NCBI RefSeq assembly: GCF_900141735.1
Contig: NZ_FQYO01000004.1
Location: 310,001-374,000, forward strand
Direction of reading: 5' to 3'
From: Wenxinia saemankumensis
GTDB taxonomy: Bacteria > Pseudomonadota > Alphaproteobacteria > Rhodobacterales > Rhodobacteraceae
Length of the DNA stretch: 64,000 nucleotides
The notes beneath the pieces are model-generated. The model was not told where the DNA came from. It saw only the letters and a list, made by a program, of their open reading frames with translations, and searched no databases. Every line of letters begins with the position of its first letter. Position 1 is the stretch's first letter. Shown here in pieces: positions 60,130 through 64,000 of this stretch. The position numbers and the translations under genes are program-made.

Positions 60130-60191
60130 GCCGGGCCCGGGCCCGAGCACGGCGCCGAGGGCATTTTCGATCCCCGCGACGGGGAGGCGCC

Positions 60192-60220
60192 TTTCCCCTG
60201 TCCGGGCCGGCCACTAGGGT
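60192..60220 (+). promoter_or_regulatory. Possible mutS promoter
   Basis: TTTCCC (60192-60197), 17 bp, then TAGGGT (60215-60220), 30 bp before the mutS ATG. The -35 is poor; the spacing is ideal. Low support. Confidence 0.3.
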
Positions 60221-60250
60221 GGCCGCCGTTTCGAAGGCCGGGGACAGCGC

Positions 60251-62884
60251 ATGAGCGAGACCGTCACGCCGATGATGGCGCAGTATCTCGACATCAAGTC
60301 GGGGCATCCGGACGCGCTGCTGTTCTACCGGATGGGCGATTTCTACGAGATGTTCTTCGACGACGCGGTCGCGGCGGCCGAGGCGCTGGACATCGCGCTG
60401 ACCAAGCGGGGCAAGCATCTGGGGCAGGACATCCCGATGTGCGGCGTGCCGGTCCACGCCGCCGAGGGCTACCTGCTGGGCCTGATCCGCAAGGGATTTC
60501 GCGTCGCCATCGCCGAGCAGATGGAGGACCCGGCCGAGGCGAAGAAGCGCGGCTCGAAATCCGTGGTGGCGCGCGACGTGGTGCGGCTGGTCACGCCCGG
60601 CACGCTGACCGAGGAAAGCCTGCTCGACGCGCGGCGGCACAACTTCCTCGCCGCCTTCTGCGCGGTACGCGAGGAGGGGGCGCTGGCCTGGGTCGACATC
60701 TCGACCGGGGCCCTCGCCGTCATGGCCTGCGCCCCGGCCCGACTGGGCCCGGAACTGGCGCGCCTGTCCCCGCGCGAGCTTCTGCTGGCGGAGGAGACGG
60801 AGCGCGATTTCGCCGGCGTGGCGGAGGACCAGGGCGCGGCGGTGACCCCCCTGCCCCGTGGCGCCTTCGACAGCACGGGCGGGGCGGCGCGGCTGTGCAA
60901 GGTCTTCGGAATCGGCTCGCTCGACGGGTTCGGCACGTTCGGGCGGGCCGAGATCGGGGCGATGGCGGCGCTGGTCGAGTATCTGGAGCTGACGCAGCGC
61001 GGCCGGCTGCCGCTGCTGCGCCCGCCGGTGCAGGAACGACCGGGCGGGACGATGCAGATCGACGGCGCGACGCGCCGGTCGCTGGAACTGGTGCAGGGCA
61101 GCGAGGGCGGCCGGGCGGGATCGCTGCTGGCTGCCATAGACCGGAGCGTCACGGCCGCCGGGGCGCGCCTGCTGGAGCGGCGGCTCTCCTCCCCGTCCTG
61201 CGATGCGGGCGTGGTGACCGGTCGGCAGGACGGGGTCACGGCGCTGGTGGAGGACGCGGCGCTGCGCCGCGACCTGCGCGACATCCTGCGCGGCGCGGCG
61301 GATCTAGACCGGGCGCTGTCGCGCCTGGCGCTGGAGCGGGGGGGCCCGCGCGATCTCGGCGCGGTGCGCGCCACGCTCGAGGTGGCCGGGCGGGTCGCGG
61401 CGCGACTGCCGGAGGGTCTGCCCGCGATCCTGGCCGAGGCCAAGCGGGACCTTGCCGCGCCGGAGGGACTGTCGGAGCTGCTGGACTCCGCCCTCGTGGC
61501 CGAGCCGCCCCTCCTGGCGCGGGACGGCGGCTTCGTCGCCGCCGGCTTCGATCCCGATCTCGACGAGGCGCGGCGGCTGCGCGACGAGGGACGCTCGGTC
61601 ATCGCCGGGATGCAGGCCGAGTATGCCGGGATCGCCGGCGTGCAGAGCTTGAAGATCCGGCACAACAACGTGCTCGGCTATTTCATCGAGACGACGGCCA
61701 CCCATGCCGGCCGGATGATGGCCCCGCCGCTGAGCGAGACCTTCATCCACCGGCAGACCACCGCCAACGCGGTGCGGTTCACGACCGTCGACCTGTCCGA
61801 GCTGGAGACCCGGATCCTCAATGCGGGGGCCCGGGCGCTGGAGCTGGAACGGTCGGTCTTCGACCGGCTGCGCGCGGCGGTGCTGGAAGCGGCCGGACCG
61901 CTCGGGCGGCTGGCCCGGGCGCTGGCCGAGATCGACCTCGCCGCCGGTCTCGCCGATCTGGCGGTGGAGGGCGACTGGTGCCGCCCCGGAATCGAGGGCG
62001 GACGCGCCTTCGAGATCGAGGGTGGACGCCACCCGGTCGTCGAGGCGGCGCTGCGCCGGTCGGGCGAACCTTTCGTCGCCAACGATTGCCGGCTGGGCGA
62101 GACCCCGATCCGCCTGCTGACAGGGCCGAACATGGCCGGCAAGTCGACCTTTCTGCGGCAGAACGCGCTGATCGCGATCCTCGCGCAGATGGGGGCCTGG
62201 GTGCCGGCCCGGACCGCGCGGATCGGGCTGGTCAGCCAGGTCTTCAGCAGGGTCGGCGCGTCCGACGACCTCGCGCGGGGGCGGTCGACCTTCATGGTCG
62301 AGATGGTCGAGACGGCGGCCATCCTGAACCAGGCGGACGACCGGGCGCTGGTCATCCTCGACGAGATCGGACGGGGCACGGCGACCTATGACGGCCTGTC
62401 CATCGCCTGGGCGACGCTGGAGCATCTGAACGCGGTCAACCGATGCCGCGCGATCTTCGCCACCCATTACCACGAGCTGGCGCGGCTGGCCGACCGGCTG
62501 GACGGCGTCGCCAACGCGACCGTGACGGTCAAAGAATGGGACGGCGAGGTGGTGTTCCTGCACGAGGTGCGGGACGGCACCGCGGACCGGTCCTACGGGG
62601 TGCAGGTCGCGCGGCTGGCGGGGCTGCCGCCCTCGGTCGTGGAGCGCGCGCGGGTCGTGCTCGACGCGCTGGAGAAGGGCGAGCGCGAGGGCGGCGGAAA
62701 GCGCGAGACGCTGATCGACGACCTGCCGCTCTTCGCCGCCGCGCCGCCGCCCCCGCCGGCCGCCCCGGTGCGCGCGTCGGAGGTGGAGGCCCGCCTGCGG
62801 GAGCTGGAGCCCGACGCGATGTCCCCGCGCGAGGCGCTGGAGCGGCTCTACGAGCTGAAGGGATTGCTGGGCCGCCCCGACTGA
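60251..62884 (+). CDS. mutS: DNA mismatch repair protein MutS
   Basis: An 877-residue MutS. The mismatch-binding N-terminus has the Phe-x-Glu motif in [10 protein letters not shown] near residue 22. Lever/clamp domains occupy 250-570. The ATPase domain has Walker [14 protein letters not shown] near 625, LGRGRST-like signature region [16 protein letters not shown] near 675, Walker [17 protein letters not shown] near 698 and FATHYHEL near 736. It recognises mismatches and recruits MutL. Complete and of normal length, in a single transcription unit. The last 60 residues contain a Pro-rich linker before the C-terminal helices. Confidence 0.98.
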   Translation: MSETVTPMMAQYLDIKSGHPDALLFYRMGDFYEMFFDDAVAAAEALDIALTKRGKHLGQDIPMCGVPVHAAEGYLLGLIRKGFRVAIAEQMEDPAEAKKRGSKSVVARDVVRLVTPGTLTEESLLDARRHNFLAAFCAVREEGALAWVDISTGALAVMACAPARLGPELARLSPRELLLAEETERDFAGVAEDQGAAVTPLPRGAFDSTGGAARLCKVFGIGSLDGFGTFGRAEIGAMAALVEYLELTQRGRLPLLRPPVQERPGGTMQIDGATRRSLELVQGSEGGRAGSLLAAIDRSVTAAGARLLERRLSSPSCDAGVVTGRQDGVTALVEDAALRRDLRDILRGAADLDRALSRLALERGGPRDLGAVRATLEVAGRVAARLPEGLPAILAEAKRDLAAPEGLSELLDSALVAEPPLLARDGGFVAAGFDPDLDEARRLRDEGRSVIAGMQAEYAGIAGVQSLKIRHNNVLGYFIETTATHAGRMMAPPLSETFIHRQTTANAVRFTTVDLSELETRILNAGARALELERSVFDRLRAAVLEAAGPLGRLARALAEIDLAAGLADLAVEGDWCRPGIEGGRAFEIEGGRHPVVEAALRRSGEPFVANDCRLGETPIRLLTGPNMAGKSTFLRQNALIAILAQMGAWVPARTARIGLVSQVFSRVGASDDLARGRSTFMVEMVETAAILNQADDRALVILDEIGRGTATYDGLSIAWATLEHLNAVNRCRAIFATHYHELARLADRLDGVANATVTVKEWDGEVVFLHEVRDGTADRSYGVQVARLAGLPPSVVERARVVLDALEKGEREGGGKRETLIDDLPLFAAAPPPPPAAPVRASEVEARLRELEPDAMSPREALERLYELKGLLGRPD

Positions 62885-62939
62885 GCGGCGGCCCGGGCCG
62901 GAGGGGATCGGCCCGGCCGGGCCGCGGCCCGGCGGGCAT

Positions 62940-62967
62940 GGCGGTCCCGCCCGGGGGCAGGACCGCC
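62940..62967. terminator. Hairpin between convergent mutS and grpE
   Basis: GGCGGTCC (62940-62947) pairs with GGACCGCC (62960-62967). The loop itself can pair (GCCC/GGGC), giving a stem of about 12 bp. It lies 8 bp after the grpE stop on the minus strand and may serve both genes. No T-run. Confidence 0.5.
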
Positions 62968-62975
62968 GGATCCCG

Positions 62976-63545
62976 TCAGGCCGCCGGCGTCGAGGAGACG
63001 CCGACCTGCGCCGGGCGCAGGAGGCGGTCGTGCAGCAGGAAGCCCTGCGCCATCACCTGAATGATGTCGCCGGCCTTGGTCTCGGGCACCGGCGCCTCGA
63101 ACATGGCCTGATGGACCTTGGGATCGAAACGCTCGCCGACCGCGGGCGAGATCGGCTCGATTCCGTGCTTCTTGAAGACGTTGAGCAGCTCGCGCATCGT
63201 CAGCTCGACTCCCTCGATCAGGCCGGCCGTCTCGCTGCGCTTCTCCTCCGGCACGGCCTCGAGGGCGCGGGCGAGGGCGTCATGCACGGGAAGCAGGTCG
63301 CGGGCGAGCTTGGAGCCGCCGTAGTTCTCGGCCTCCTTGCGGTCACGTTCCGCCCGCTTGCGGACGTTCTCGGCCTCGGCCAGCGCGCGGACGAAGCGGT
63401 CCTTCAGCTCGTCGCGCTCGGCCCGGAGGGCCTCGAGCTCGGCCTCCACGCCCTCTGCCGCGGCGGCCTCGGTCTCGGCCTCCATCGCGTCGGCCTCGGC
63501 GGCGAGGTCGTCGAGGCTCTGCGGTTCGTCGCGGTCCTGTGCCAT
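62976..63545 (-). CDS. grpE: Heat-shock protein GrpE (DnaK nucleotide exchange factor)
   Basis: A 189-residue GrpE. The acidic N-terminus is followed by a long coiled coil (about 35-95, ELEALRAERDELKDRFVRAL) and RKRAERDRKEAENYGGSKLA. The beta domain has HDALARALEAVP and FDPKVHQAMFEAPVPE. It releases ADP from DnaK. It follows hrcA in the same direction with an 18-bp gap, the usual hrcA-grpE heat-shock operon. A CIRCE operator would lie upstream of hrcA, outside the window. Confidence 0.96.
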   Translation of the reverse strand: MAQDRDEPQSLDDLAAEADAMEAETEAAAAEGVEAELEALRAERDELKDRFVRALAEAENVRKRAERDRKEAENYGGSKLARDLLPVHDALARALEAVPEEKRSETAGLIEGVELTMRELLNVFKKHGIEPISPAVGERFDPKVHQAMFEAPVPETKAGDIIQVMAQGFLLHDRLLRPAQVGVSSTPAA

Positions 63546-63563
63546 TGCTGCTCTCTTTCCCGT

Positions 63564-64000
63564 TCAGTCCAGACCGCCGCTGCGGTCGGCGATGAGCCGC
63601 CCGACCAGCTGCGCGGTGTAATCCACGATGGGCACGATGCGCCCGTAATTCAGCCGCGTGGGGCCGATCACGCCGACCGCGCCCACGATTCTCCGGTCGG
63701 CGTTCATATAGGGAGAAACCACCAGAGATGAACCCGAAAGCGAGAAGAGCTTGTTCTCGGATCCGATGAAGATCCGCACCCCCTCGCCGCCCTCGGTCAG
63801 CTCGAGGAAATCGGCGATGTCGCGCTTGCGCTCGAGGTCGTCGAACAGGCTGCGGATGCGGTCGAGATCGGTCTCGTCCCCGCCGAGAAGGTTGCCGCGG
63901 CCGCGCACGATCAGCCGCTCGTTGCTCGTGCCGCGATTGACCCAGGTGACGATCCCCTGCTCGACCATCTCGGCGGCGAGGCTGTCGAGCTCCTGCCGGC
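63564..64000 (-). CDS. hrcA: Heat-inducible transcription repressor HrcA (5' end outside window)
   Basis: The C-terminal ~145 residues of HrcA, open to the window edge. RQELDSLAAEMVEQGIVTW is visible at the border; RIFIGSENKLFSLSGSSLVV and VGAVGVIGPTRLNYGRIVPI are signatures of the HrcA C-terminal domain. HrcA represses heat-shock operons by binding CIRCE. The DNA-binding N-terminus is beyond the window. It overlaps no gene and is followed by grpE. Confidence 0.93.
   Translation of the reverse strand, partial: RQELDSLAAEMVEQGIVTWVNRGTSNERLIVRGRGNLLGGDETDLDRIRSLFDDLERKRDIADFLELTEGGEGVRIFIGSENKLFSLSGSSLVVSPYMNADRRIVGAVGVIGPTRLNYGRIVPIVDYTAQLVGRLIADRSGGLD

Overview
The window is very GC-rich DNA whose gene content fits an alphaproteobacterium of the order Rhodobacterales (roseobacter/Rhodobacter type). 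I infer this from gene content and order: a leuC-leuD-membrane protein-phosphatase-like-leuB block, a YqgE gene beside a DsbD-domain gene, a malic enzyme fused to a phosphotransacetylase domain, and a secreted MsrA. Genes are packed, and many start inside the stop codon of the previous gene (ATGA or GTGA). Long open frames antisense to real genes are GC artefacts and are not listed.

Layout. 1-1815 carries the end of a uracil-DNA glycosylase, a metallophosphoesterase and MoaB, all overlapping. 1816-2368 is non-coding and full of palindromic GGGTGGGTGCGACCCACCC-type repeats. 2369-3877 holds a DsbD-domain exported protein and YqgE.

3874-37879 is a 34 kb surface-glycan locus. It encodes a WecG/TagA-type glycosyltransferase, seven further glycosyltransferases, two oxidoreductase/epimerase pairs (one split, one fused), a CpsD-like ATPase, a Wzz-type co-polymerase, a Wzx flippase, a Wzy polymerase, a secreted SGNH/glycosidase-like/RTX protein and an initiating sugar-phosphate transferase. 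No outer-membrane exporter (Wza/OPX) gene is present. In the middle, and translationally coupled to glycosyltransferase genes, lies a small assembly line: a 4'-phosphopantetheinyl transferase, a 1585-residue NRPS with a formyltransferase-like N-terminus and a flavin luciferase-like monooxygenase inserted inside the adenylation domain, and a 2118-residue type I PKS with apparent order KS-AT-KR-DH-ACP-TE. A reasonable inference is that it makes an oxidised aminoacyl-polyketide that decorates the glycan, or is itself glycosylated. This is the most interesting part of the window.

37880-38769 is a non-coding divergent promoter region. 38770-45600 is the leucine locus leuC, a sulfotransferase-like gene, leuD, a membrane protein, a phosphatase-like exported protein and leuB. 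A drug/metabolite transporter, tRNA-Pro(CGG), a protein-phosphatase-like metallophosphoesterase and serB follow. 48574-53324 is a sugar-acid catabolic island: DenD-like dehydrogenase, fumarylacetoacetase-family protein, IlvD/Edd dehydratase and SDR, with a 14-bp perfect palindrome TTTGGTATACCAAA in the divergent promoter. 53429-64000 holds a small exported protein, a sulfotransferase-like gene coupled to a class IV aminotransferase, msrA, a ribokinase-family kinase, malic enzyme, ppa, mutS, grpE and the end of hrcA.

All calls come from reading the translated sequence and motifs. No database search was run.
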